A stretch of 41,125 nucleotides of DNA, from positions 1 through 41,125 of the forward strand of contig CALMIR010000084.1 of the NCBI GenBank assembly GCA_937864265.1, read 5' to 3'. A program made the translations under genes and the position numbers. The DNA is from an uncultured Saprospirales bacterium (GTDB lineage: Bacteria > Bacteroidota > Bacteroidia > Chitinophagales > Saprospiraceae). The notes beneath the pieces are model-generated. The model saw only the letters and a list, made by a program, of their open reading frames with translations. It was not told where the DNA came from and searched no databases. Positions 7,303 through 15,248 of the stretch are shown one piece after another (positions within the stretch are counted from its first letter, which is position 1; every line of letters starts with the position of its first letter).

Positions 7303-8862
7303 ATGAAAAGAAGAACCTTTTTGCGCCATACGGGTACGGCTGTCAGCATACCGCTTTTGCTAAATGGATTGAAATTATCAGCCAGCCCACGCCAAGCAAT
7401 GTTTCGCCACCTCAATCCGGACAACGATAAAGTGATCGTATTGATCCAGCTTATTGGAGGCAATGATGGCCTAAATTGCATCGTGCCAATGGATCAATAC
7501 GACAACCTGGCCAATGCCCGTGGCAACATTCTGCTGCCCGAAAACGAATTGCTTTATGTAACGGATACGAATTTCTTCCATCCGGCTATGCTGGGCATGA
7601 AGTCGCTGTACGACGATGCTAAAATGCGCATCGTGCAAAGCGTAGGCTATCCCAATCAAAACCGCTCCCACTTTCGCTCCCTGGACATCTGGAATACAGG
7701 CTCACCAGCGGAAGAAGCCTGGCGGACGGGCTGGTTTGGCCGCTATTTTGAAAGCCTGCACCCCAGTTTTCCTACTAATTATCCCAATGAGGAATACCCA
7801 CACCCTTTTGCCATCACCATGGCGTCTATTGTTTCGGAAACTTGTCAAGGCACCGCTTCCAATTTTAGCATGACGCTGGAAGATCCCTTTTCCCTGTCGC
7901 CGCTCACAGAAGGAAATGGCAGCGTGCCCCCGGATACGCCCTACGGCGAAGAATTGGAATTTTTGCGTATCAGTATCAGTCAAACCAATGATTACGCAGC
8001 GATGATTACCGAGGCAGCTAATTTGGGAAATAACATTCAGGCTTACCCTACGGATAATAACTTGGCAGAGTATTTGAAAACCATCGCACTACTGCTTTCC
8101 GGGGGCTTACAGACCAAGGTATTCATCGTTCCGCTGGGTGGATTCGACACCCATGCCAACCAAGTGGAGGAAGGCAAGCCAGCCGATGGCGAGCATGCTG
8201 GTCTCCTAAGCGAATTGTCTGATGCGGTGAATGCCTTTCACAAGGATTTGCAGGCGCTGGGGCTGGGCGAAAGGGTAGTTACCATGACCTTTTCTGAATT
8301 TGGACGGCAAATCAAATCCAATGAAAGTTTTGGCACCGACCACGGCACTGCTGCGCCGCTGATGCTCTTTGGACAATGCGTTGTGCCGGGCTTCCTCGGC
8401 AACAATCCGGAGATTCCCAACCAAGTAGCCGACCAGGAAGGTTTGGCCATGCAATATGACTTCCGGGATGTGTATGGCTCGGTGTTGATGGATTGGTTTG
8501 AAGTGCCTGAAGACGACGTGCGCAATTTATTTTATCAAGATTTTCAATACTTGCCTGTGCTTCAGCCCTGTTCAACGGTCAATGCAGAAAAGCTCAGGCT
8601 TCAAGCGGAAGATTTGCAATTGCACGTTTTTCCAAGTCCGTTCCAACACGGAGCACAAATCCGATTTTACTCAGAAGGAGCATGGGTGAAGCTGAGTTTG
8701 TTCAACAGCCTGGGTTCTGAAGTGCGGGTACTGACCAACCGTCGCTTGCCAGTTGGGCAACACGACCTACGCCTCGAAGGGCATGGCCTTGCGCCGGGCA
8801 ATTATTACCTGCGTTTGCAAATGGATAGCCGACAAAAGGTTGTCGGAGTGGTGAAAATATAG
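7303..8862 (+). CDS. DUF1501 protein with Tat-like signal and T9SS sorting domain
   Basis: The 519-aa protein belongs to the DUF1501 family, which is related to the alkaline phosphatase/sulfatase superfamily. The N-terminus MKRRTFLRHTGTAVSIPLLL carries RRTFLR, a good twin-arginine motif before a hydrophobic stretch. Family motifs include VLIQLIGGNDGLNCIVP, QNRSHFRSLDIWNTG, PLGGFDTHANQ, TFSEFGRQIKSN and DHGTAAPLMLFG. The last 80 or so residues form a separate beta-domain (LHVFPSPFQHGAQIRF...GLAPGNYYLRLQ...VVGVVKI) typical of type IX secretion type A signals. So it is probably exported and then moved to the cell surface. It follows DUF1800 by 50 bp and is closed by a strong terminator. Confidence 0.92.
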   Translation: MKRRTFLRHTGTAVSIPLLLNGLKLSASPRQAMFRHLNPDNDKVIVLIQLIGGNDGLNCIVPMDQYDNLANARGNILLPENELLYVTDTNFFHPAMLGMKSLYDDAKMRIVQSVGYPNQNRSHFRSLDIWNTGSPAEEAWRTGWFGRYFESLHPSFPTNYPNEEYPHPFAITMASIVSETCQGTASNFSMTLEDPFSLSPLTEGNGSVPPDTPYGEELEFLRISISQTNDYAAMITEAANLGNNIQAYPTDNNLAEYLKTIALLLSGGLQTKVFIVPLGGFDTHANQVEEGKPADGEHAGLLSELSDAVNAFHKDLQALGLGERVVTMTFSEFGRQIKSNESFGTDHGTAAPLMLFGQCVVPGFLGNNPEIPNQVADQEGLAMQYDFRDVYGSVLMDWFEVPEDDVRNLFYQDFQYLPVLQPCSTVNAEKLRLQAEDLQLHVFPSPFQHGAQIRFYSEGAWVKLSLFNSLGSEVRVLTNRRLPVGQHDLRLEGHGLAPGNYYLRLQMDSRQKVVGVVKI

Positions 8863-8877
8863 GCTGTACGCTTCTGG

Positions 8878-8915
8878 AATCCCGAACCTCATAAGAGATT
8901 CGGGATTTTTTTATT
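8878..8915 (+). terminator. Rho-independent terminator after DUF1501
   Basis: The perfect 9-bp stem AATCCCGAA / TTCGGGATT (8878-8886 and 8899-8907) is followed by TTTTTTATTTT, 15 bp after the DUF1501 stop. Confidence 0.85.
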
Positions 8916-8958
8916 TTATAAAAACAATTAAAAGTTTTTTATTTATAAAAATAAAACA

Positions 8959-8966
8959 TAAATTTG
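8959..8966 (+). promoter_or_regulatory. Candidate -7 box for the Rpn-type nuclease gene
   Basis: TAAATTTG matches TAnnTTTG exactly and lies 16 bp before the ATG at 8983, in an AT-rich gap after the terminator. No clear -33 element was seen, so the leader would be very short. Confidence 0.4.
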
Positions 8967-8982
8967 GCCTAAAACACCCTAA

Positions 8983-9945
8983 ATGGCCAAATCAAAACCC
9001 TCAAAGCCAGCGAATGAGTACGATAAAATATTCAAGGAGAATCTAGAGCCGCTGATTATCCCGCTGCTGAAGCAATATTTTGGCTTGGAGATAACCCATA
9101 AGCGCCGTTTGCACGATAAATTGCAAACTACCACCGAACGAGAAACAGACTTTTTGTTTGAAGTTACTGATGCTTCGAATCAAAGATCACTGCTACATAT
9201 TGAATTTCAAAGCTATAACGATGCCAACATGGTATTCCGAAATCTAGAATATCATGGAATTATTGTTAAAAAATATAAACTTCCGGTTCATCATTACGTT
9301 TTTTATGTAGGTCGTCAAAAAATGCGAATGACAACGGAGTTGTCTGAGAACATGCTTTATAAAGGCTTTGAGGTTCTTGATTTTAATCAGCTTTCGTACC
9401 AGACTTTTTTAAATACAACTTCAGGTAACGAGATCATTTTGGCCATTTTAGCTGATTTTCAAGAGCATGAACCCGAAGCTGTCATTCGGCTCATTTTAAA
9501 TCAATTGCGCTCAAGTATCAAAAATCCAGCGCAACTAAAAAAGTACGTCGAACAGTTGAATGTTTTGTCCAGATTGCGTAACTTGTCTAATGAAACCATT
9601 AAAGTCATTGAAACCATGCCAATTACAATTGATATAGAAAAAGATCCTTTGTATATAAGGGGAATAGACAGAGGGATTGAACTAGAACGCCGCCTAAGGG
9701 AAAAGGCTATCGAGCAAGAGCGCCAAAAAGCGGAAGCAGAGATCGAGCAAGAACGCCAAAAAGCGGAAGCAGAGATCGAACAAGAGCGTCAAAAAGCGGA
9801 AGCAGAAAGAAAAACAACAATAATGGAATTGTTTCAGGCGGGTTTGTCCATTCCTACCCTCAGCCAAGTTTTCCGTGTAACGGAGGCCTACATACAGGAC
9901 ATTATCTCCTCTATTCAGCAAAATGATCCGCAAGAAGACAATTAA
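8983..9945 (+). CDS. Rpn family PD-(D/E)XK nuclease (transposase_31-like)
   Basis: The 320-aa protein has the Rpn/transposase_31 layout: an N-terminal PD-(D/E)XK core and a variable C-terminal tail. Likely active-site residues are D56 (TDFLFEV), E74 and Q76 (HIEFQ), the D...ExQ form common in this family. Then come YHGIIVKKYKLPVHHYVFYVG and LAILADF. From about residue 243 an EQERQKAEAEI unit is repeated three times, predicting a charged coiled coil, before a short helix-turn-helix-like tail (GLSIPTLSQVFRVTEAYIQDI). Relatives are linked to RecA-independent recombination and phage defence; I do not claim which applies here. Its stop directly abuts the stop of the convergent symporter gene. Confidence 0.85.
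   Translation: MAKSKPSKPANEYDKIFKENLEPLIIPLLKQYFGLEITHKRRLHDKLQTTTERETDFLFEVTDASNQRSLLHIEFQSYNDANMVFRNLEYHGIIVKKYKLPVHHYVFYVGRQKMRMTTELSENMLYKGFEVLDFNQLSYQTFLNTTSGNEIILAILADFQEHEPEAVIRLILNQLRSSIKNPAQLKKYVEQLNVLSRLRNLSNETIKVIETMPITIDIEKDPLYIRGIDRGIELERRLREKAIEQERQKAEAEIEQERQKAEAEIEQERQKAEAERKTTIMELFQAGLSIPTLSQVFRVTEAYIQDIISSIQQNDPQEDN
9709..9807 (+). repeat. Three in-frame 33-bp tandem repeats inside the nuclease gene
   Basis: Units at 9709-9741, 9742-9774 and 9775-9807 differ at only a few bases (unit 2 at one, unit 3 at about three). Each encodes the 11-residue unit IEQERQKAEAE. Because 33 is a multiple of three, gain or loss of a unit would change coiled-coil length without a frameshift. 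Confidence 0.95.
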
Positions 9946-11364
9946 CTACAGATCGCTCAAATTGACTTGGTTGTTTACAAAGCGTTCATAACTTTTATCT
10001 GGCCAAAGCCAGCTTCCCAATAGCATCGCGACCAAGCTAGCTACCCCTCCATAGATTAAACTGGGAATGGCTGTTGCCTGAATTTCACAAAACAACCAAA
10101 CTACAGTACCCACCACTATAGCCATTAAAGTACCTAAGTCAGATGCCTTTTTCCAATACAATCCTGCCGTTAGTGGCACAAAAAGAGCCACCAGACTTAA
10201 AGCAGACGATTGCCCTACTAACTCGTAAATATTCCTGGTATAACCAGCCATAATAGCTGATAGTAAAGCCACCCCAACGACAGAGAGGCGCATAATTCGC
10301 AGCAGTTGTTTGTCATCTAGTTTTGGAAAATAAGGGCGGATGAGGTTTTCCCCGATTACTGTTGCAGGAGCCAATACTGCTCCAGAAGTGGTACTGAGAA
10401 TGGCTGACAGCAAGGCCCCAAAAAACATAATTTGCATCAATAAACTGCTATGCGACAACACCATCTGAGGGATAATATTTTGTCCATCACCATTTTCCGA
10501 AAGCTCAGGGTACAAGATACGACCGCATAAGCCTATGAACAGTGGAATCATGCCAATGCTCAGGTACATCAACCCTGATACATAGGAAGCCTGTACCGCC
10601 GTTTTAGCACTTTTAGCTGCCATCACCCGTTGAAAAACATCCTGTTGCGGGATAGATCCTAAGCCAATGGTAATCCATGCTGCGATGTAATGGATAATGC
10701 TGTGAAAATCCCTATCGGGAAAAAAACGGAAAAAACCCTCTGGTGTACTAGCTAAAACAGCTTGAAACCCGCCTGCTTTTTGCCCCAATTGAATGGCCAA
10801 AATCAGCAGACCTACTATAATCATGATGGTTTGCACAAAATCGGTGATAGAAATGGCCCACATCCCACCGATATAGGTATAAATGACCACGACCAAAGCA
10901 CAAAGGGCGATGCCCTGCAATTCTGAAATACCAGTAATCGAACTCAAGATAACCCCCATAGCAACCATTTGCGCGGCTATCCAGCCAAAATACGAGGGAA
11001 TCATAAAAATGGCGGATATAAACTCTGCCTTACGGCTAAAGCGAAGCCGAAAAAAGTCGTTAAAAGTCAGGATGTTCATTTTGTATAAGGGTCGGGCAAA
11101 AAATGCCCCCACTAAAATCAGGCAAAGTGCTGCACCAAAAGGATCCTCAATGACTCCCAGGAAGCCATTTTCCACAAACTCGGAAGAAGCCCCCATGATG
11201 GTTTCCGAGCCAAACCAAGTAGCAAAAAGCGCTGACGCTGCCAAGATCATAGGCAAGTTCCGGCCTGCAATGACAAAATCCTTTGTCGTGTGCACCCGAC
11301 GGGAAGCCCACCAACCGATAAGCAATGTGATACAGAGATACAGCACGATGAAAGTTAAAAGCAT
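9946..11364 (-). CDS. Sodium:solute symporter (SSS family)
   Basis: The 472-aa membrane protein has the sodium/solute symporter fold with about 13 hydrophobic segments. The N-terminus (LLIGWWASRRVHTTKDFVIAGRNLP) and the following ATWFGSETIMGASSEF are typical of the family, as are GGMWAISITDFVQTIMII (TM5-6 region) and the VLSTTSGAVLAPATV-like segment around residue 325. It should sit in the inner membrane and use a sodium gradient to import a small solute. Family members carry sugars, amino acids, pantothenate, proline or choline; the substrate cannot be named from sequence. Its stop directly abuts the convergent nuclease gene. Confidence 0.92.
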   Translation of the reverse strand: MLLTFIVLYLCITLLIGWWASRRVHTTKDFVIAGRNLPMILAASALFATWFGSETIMGASSEFVENGFLGVIEDPFGAALCLILVGAFFARPLYKMNILTFNDFFRLRFSRKAEFISAIFMIPSYFGWIAAQMVAMGVILSSITGISELQGIALCALVVVIYTYIGGMWAISITDFVQTIMIIVGLLILAIQLGQKAGGFQAVLASTPEGFFRFFPDRDFHSIIHYIAAWITIGLGSIPQQDVFQRVMAAKSAKTAVQASYVSGLMYLSIGMIPLFIGLCGRILYPELSENGDGQNIIPQMVLSHSSLLMQIMFFGALLSAILSTTSGAVLAPATVIGENLIRPYFPKLDDKQLLRIMRLSVVGVALLSAIMAGYTRNIYELVGQSSALSLVALFVPLTAGLYWKKASDLGTLMAIVVGTVVWLFCEIQATAIPSLIYGGVASLVAMLLGSWLWPDKSYERFVNNQVNLSDL

Positions 11365-11561
11365 GTTCTTGGCTTTTGCAAGGTAACGTTGAAAGCTTGA
11401 ATCCTGACTTTCATCGGCAAAGTATTACTTTCCGTAGAAATGCTTTAAAAAAAATCTTTTTCCCGCAATGATTGCTTTGTCGCAACCGTTTAAAAAAGAC
11501 AAAAAACGACAAAAAAATTTGCATAACTATATTTCATGGGATTCTAATTGTATTTCTTAAT

Positions 11562-11589
11562 GCGCCTCCTTGTGGAGGCGCTTTTTTTT
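11562..11589 (+). terminator. Strong orphan terminator hairpin
   Basis: GCGCCTCC-TTGT-GGAGGCGC is a perfect 8-bp stem followed by TTTTTTTT. The orientation is plus, yet both flanking genes are on the minus strand and no plus-strand gene precedes it. Read on the minus strand it has no T-run. It may end an unseen short plus-strand RNA. Confidence 0.6.
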
Positions 11590-11608
11590 ATACTTTCTCC
11601 ATTCCTTT

Positions 11609-13507
11609 TTATTCCTTCATTGCCGAATACAAAACACGGTGAATCCTCGGGCGTATTCTCAAACTCGTGATCAATGGATTATTGCGCGTAGGATATACCC
11701 GGTTGGAGAAAAATATAAAAACCAGTCCATTGGCTGGATCCACCCACACAAATGTTCCGGTGTAACCTGAATGCCCGAAGCTTTCCGGGCTGGCTGCCTC
11801 GGCGTAAAGGCTTTTTCGTGCATCATATTCCAAAAAAGGTTTGTCAAATCCCAAACCACGGTGACTGCCCTCTGCGGCATATTGATAACTTGTAAACTCC
11901 CGAACACTAGCCGAATCGATCAATTGTTGCCCGCCGTAATAACCATCTTGCAAGTACATCTCCATCAGCTTGGCCAAATCATTTGCCGAAGCAAATAAGC
12001 CGGCGTGACCAGAAACGCCCCCCATCATGGCTGCTCCTTCATCGTGAACCGTTCCGTGGAGCGCATGCATCCGAAAAAAGGTGTCTATCTCTGTTGGTAC
12101 AATACGATCCTGTGGAAATTTGCGAAGCGGATTGTACGTCATACTGGAAGCCCCCAACGGCAGATAAAAATTTTCATCCAAATAGGTTTCATAATCTGTT
12201 GCTGCCAGATTGCTCACGACCTCCGGCAACAAATAAAAAAACATATCGGAATAAACATAGCCCGGTTTTTCATTCAATGGCGATTGGAGAATGCCCCTGA
12301 ACATCCTTTTTTCTTTGTAGTCCTTATTCAACCACAAGCGATCGGTCACCCTGATGGGGAAACGCGCGCTGGAATCAGTTTTAAACGATTTGGGCTTGAA
12401 CCGAAATGTATTGATTCCCTCATTGTCCCATTGCTTTCGCCAGGGATAGCGGGCATTGCCTTTCAGCGTACCTCGCCAAAACGGTATCCAAGCCAGTAAG
12501 CGGGCGTGATGGGCCAACATGAGGCGGGAAGTTATTGCTGCTTTATTGGTTCCTTTGGCTTTCGGAAAATATTGCTGCAAAGGCGCATCCAAGTCAAAGC
12601 GGCCCTCACCGTGCAATTTCATAGCTCCTAAAAGCGCTGAGCTGATTTTGGTGACAGAAGCCAGATCGTAACTATCGTCTGTTTGTACTGCCCGTTTTTT
12701 TTCATAGGTGTGATAACCATAAGCCTGGTGAAAAATCACCTTGCCCGCTTTAGCCACCAGCACCTGAGCTCCAGGAAATGCCCCTGCCTCGATACCTTGT
12801 TGAACAATACTGCCGATGCTATCGCGCAATAGCGCCGCATCCATCTGAGCGTACGAGGGGGGCGCATAGGCCAATCGCGATAGCGTTGCTGTTTTCAAAC
12901 CAGTACCGCGTTGGAAGTTGGTGCCCGGTAAGGGCGCAGGTAAAATACCGTTTGCAGGCAAAGCGCCAAATAAAATCTGAGCAGCTACAAAACTGGTAAA
13001 AGGCAGTTGCTGTGGGCCTATCAGGAGTTGAGGGGCTGCCTCCAGCCAGGGAGCCAGATTAAAGATGAAACCAGCTCCTTGTACATAAACGACACAGGGC
13101 AAACGATCCAGCAAAACTTTGATTTGATCCAGGTGCTGATAGCTTTCTGGTTCCAGCCCAGTCCAACTGTGATCCAACACGTCCAGTACAAACAGATTGT
13201 ATTTTTCTTTTTGTTGAATCAACCAGCTCTCTTGGTCGGTGTTATTTTTAAAAATAGGCATTGGAAGCTGATCTACGGGCAGGTATTTTTGTAAGCCCAG
13301 ATAGAGACTGTCGTTGGGTGTTCGGCCAAATTGGATATAGGCCATTTTAAGCGTATCCAAGCGCTGAAACGGTATCAAATGATGGTCATTTTTCAAGAGG
13401 ATAACCGCTTGGGTGGCCTGCTTAAATGGAGCAGCAGTAGGTTGGGCTAGAGATTGGCTCGCCAATAAACCCATTGAACAGATTAAAATGAGGCTTTTTT
13501 TTATCAT
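11609..13507 (-). CDS. Secreted serine hydrolase: GH3 C-terminal domain fused to beta-lactamase domain, GH3 barrel missing
   Basis: The 632-aa protein has a signal peptide (to about residue 22, SLAQP). Residues 28-210 start with FKQATQAVILLKNDHHLIPF, the usual opening of the GH3 C-terminal domain. Residues about 225-610 form a class C beta-lactamase/transpeptidase-like domain with S284-V-T-K287, Y419-S-D421 and HSG at 579-581. Bacteroidota commonly encode a longer protein (about 1000 aa) in which a GH3 beta-N-acetylglucosaminidase barrel with a KHFPGHG-type motif comes first; that barrel is absent here. A role in cell-wall or amide/ester hydrolysis in the periplasm is inference. All serine-hydrolase motifs are intact, so that half is probably active. 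Confidence 0.85.
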   Translation of the reverse strand: MIKKSLILICSMGLLASQSLAQPTAAPFKQATQAVILLKNDHHLIPFQRLDTLKMAYIQFGRTPNDSLYLGLQKYLPVDQLPMPIFKNNTDQESWLIQQKEKYNLFVLDVLDHSWTGLEPESYQHLDQIKVLLDRLPCVVYVQGAGFIFNLAPWLEAAPQLLIGPQQLPFTSFVAAQILFGALPANGILPAPLPGTNFQRGTGLKTATLSRLAYAPPSYAQMDAALLRDSIGSIVQQGIEAGAFPGAQVLVAKAGKVIFHQAYGYHTYEKKRAVQTDDSYDLASVTKISSALLGAMKLHGEGRFDLDAPLQQYFPKAKGTNKAAITSRLMLAHHARLLAWIPFWRGTLKGNARYPWRKQWDNEGINTFRFKPKSFKTDSSARFPIRVTDRLWLNKDYKEKRMFRGILQSPLNEKPGYVYSDMFFYLLPEVVSNLAATDYETYLDENFYLPLGASSMTYNPLRKFPQDRIVPTEIDTFFRMHALHGTVHDEGAAMMGGVSGHAGLFASANDLAKLMEMYLQDGYYGGQQLIDSASVREFTSYQYAAEGSHRGLGFDKPFLEYDARKSLYAEAASPESFGHSGYTGTFVWVDPANGLVFIFFSNRVYPTRNNPLITSLRIRPRIHRVLYSAMKE

Positions 13508-13528
13508 GGCTGTGGTTCAAGTCTCAAG

Positions 13529-13706
13529 TTTTCCTGCCCCCGCCTTCTCCCGCGTTTTTCGCGGGATCATTCGGGCAGGCGGCTCAGACGGGTGGTTTCA
13601 ATTTTTCCTGCCCCCGTCCGATCCGGAGTCGTCCCGCCCGGATTGATCCGGTCGGGCGGGCCGGGCGGGCGAATCTCGCTTTTAGCGGGAGGCGGGTGGT
13701 TTCAAG
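13529..13706 (+). repeat. GC-rich interspersed repeat family C, copy 1 (two related units)
   Basis: The first unit, 13529-13601, matches 31587-31658 in the same orientation with only a few differences; it includes the hairpin CTCCCGCG...CGCGGGA and ends GACGGGTGGTTTCAA. A second, diverged unit (about 13603-13706) has the same start (TTTTCCTGCCCCCG) and the same end (CGGGTGGTTTCAAG) but a different GC-rich centre with nested inverted repeats. It lies between the divergent serine hydrolase and GWxTD genes and is far richer in GC than its surroundings. Confidence 0.8.
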
Positions 13707-13796
13707 TTTCTGGTTTCAGAAACCTGATTTATCCAATAAATTATCTGGTAAAATAAGCTAAAATTTTGTATCTTCATGGTTTAAAATCATTCGACT

Positions 13797-15248
13797 ATGA
13801 AAAACTTAATATGGAGTTGTCTGGCTGTATTGCTGAGTGCTACCTCAAGCAGGGCTATCGATGCCAGTATTTCTTACGCTGCTTTCAACAGCCCGCAAGG
13901 CGGCTATGTAGAGTTGTATTTGCATTTTGCCCGCCAAACTGTTGAATTTGTTACACTCCCGGATTCAAGCGTTCAGGCCAATATTGAGGTCATTATCTTA
14001 TTCCAGCAAAATGCTGAGATCATCAAATACGACAAGTATAACCTGGCCAGTCCTTTCGGCGTGAAGCCCTTGGATTTTATCGATATGAAACGCTATGCGC
14101 TGCCAGAAGGGACGTATGAACTGGTGGTGGCTGTTTCTGACTTGAACCGGGCGGAAAACGCCAACGAATACAAAACTAATATTCAAATCCTTTTCCCCAA
14201 AGACAAAGTAGTGCAATCGGATTTAACGCTGCTGGCCTCCTTTGAGCGCAGCGAAGAGGCCGATAATATTTTCGTCAAAAATGGCATCCTGATGGAGCCA
14301 TTGCCTTTCAATTTTTATGGGCGCAATGCTTCTGTGTTGAGCTTTTACAATGAAATCTACCATACCGATCAGGTGCTAGGCGACGATTTCACGGTCAGTT
14401 ATGCCATTGAGTTGCTCGAAAACGGCAGCACCCAAACCCAAGCCATCCGGCACACCCGCCAGCATCCTGCTTCAGTCGTGCCCATATTGGCTCAAATGGA
14501 CATCAGCAAATTACCTTCGGGCAATTACCAACTAAAAGTTGAGGTTCGTAATCGCCAAAAGGAACTGCTGACTAACCGAATTATTTTCTTCCAGCGCAGC
14601 AACCCTTACCTGCAAGCGGAAGAAGTATTGCTGAGTGATGTGAAGATTGAGCAGGAATTTGTGCAAAAACTTACGCCAGAGCAATTGGAATACAGCCTGC
14701 GCGCTATGACACCTAAACTGCCACAGCGCGATGTGGAACTGGTCAATTATCTGCTCAAGAGTGACAGTATAGCTGGGCAAAGACTTTATTTGTTCAGTTT
14801 TTGGGCAAAGGAAAGCCCTACCAATCCCGAATTTGCTTACAGCAAATACATGGAAGTAGCCGAAGCGGTGGACCAATTGTACAATTCTGGCTTTCGCCAC
14901 GGTTTTGAATCTGACCGGGGCTACATCTACCTGAAGTATGGCCAGCCCGATGATACGGAAATGCGCGACCAGGAACCCTCCTCACCACCGTATGAAATAT
15001 GGACGTATTACGAATTTCCTGCCACCAGGCAGAATAATGTGAAGTTTGTTTTTTACAACCCATCCTTAGCACCAGGCGATTTTCAATTGTTGCATTCAAC
15101 GGCGATAGGTGAGGTCAACAATCCACAATGGCAACGCCAGTTGTACAGAAGTGCACCAGATGAAATCAATAGCAGCGACTTCATTGGAGAAGATGGCATG
15201 CAGGACAACTTCAACCGCAATGCCGGCAGAATTTTTAAGGATAATTGA
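13797..15248 (+). CDS. GWxTD domain-containing protein
   Basis: The 483-aa protein has a signal peptide (MKNLIWSCLAVLLSATSSRA) and a C-terminal GWxTD domain. The defining motif appears as GFESDRG (residues 369-375), followed by YIYLKYGQPDDTEMRD, YEIWTYYEFP and VKFVFYNPS, which place it firmly in the family despite Trp to Phe and Thr to Ser changes in the motif. The first 300 residues are beta-rich with no named domain. GWxTD proteins are periplasmic or secreted proteins of Bacteroidota and related phyla with no proven function. The TGA stop abuts the stop of the convergent sigma-54 regulator with no bases between. Confidence 0.88.
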   Translation: MKNLIWSCLAVLLSATSSRAIDASISYAAFNSPQGGYVELYLHFARQTVEFVTLPDSSVQANIEVIILFQQNAEIIKYDKYNLASPFGVKPLDFIDMKRYALPEGTYELVVAVSDLNRAENANEYKTNIQILFPKDKVVQSDLTLLASFERSEEADNIFVKNGILMEPLPFNFYGRNASVLSFYNEIYHTDQVLGDDFTVSYAIELLENGSTQTQAIRHTRQHPASVVPILAQMDISKLPSGNYQLKVEVRNRQKELLTNRIIFFQRSNPYLQAEEVLLSDVKIEQEFVQKLTPEQLEYSLRAMTPKLPQRDVELVNYLLKSDSIAGQRLYLFSFWAKESPTNPEFAYSKYMEVAEAVDQLYNSGFRHGFESDRGYIYLKYGQPDDTEMRDQEPSSPPYEIWTYYEFPATRQNNVKFVFYNPSLAPGDFQLLHSTAIGEVNNPQWQRQLYRSAPDEINSSDFIGEDGMQDNFNRNAGRIFKDN

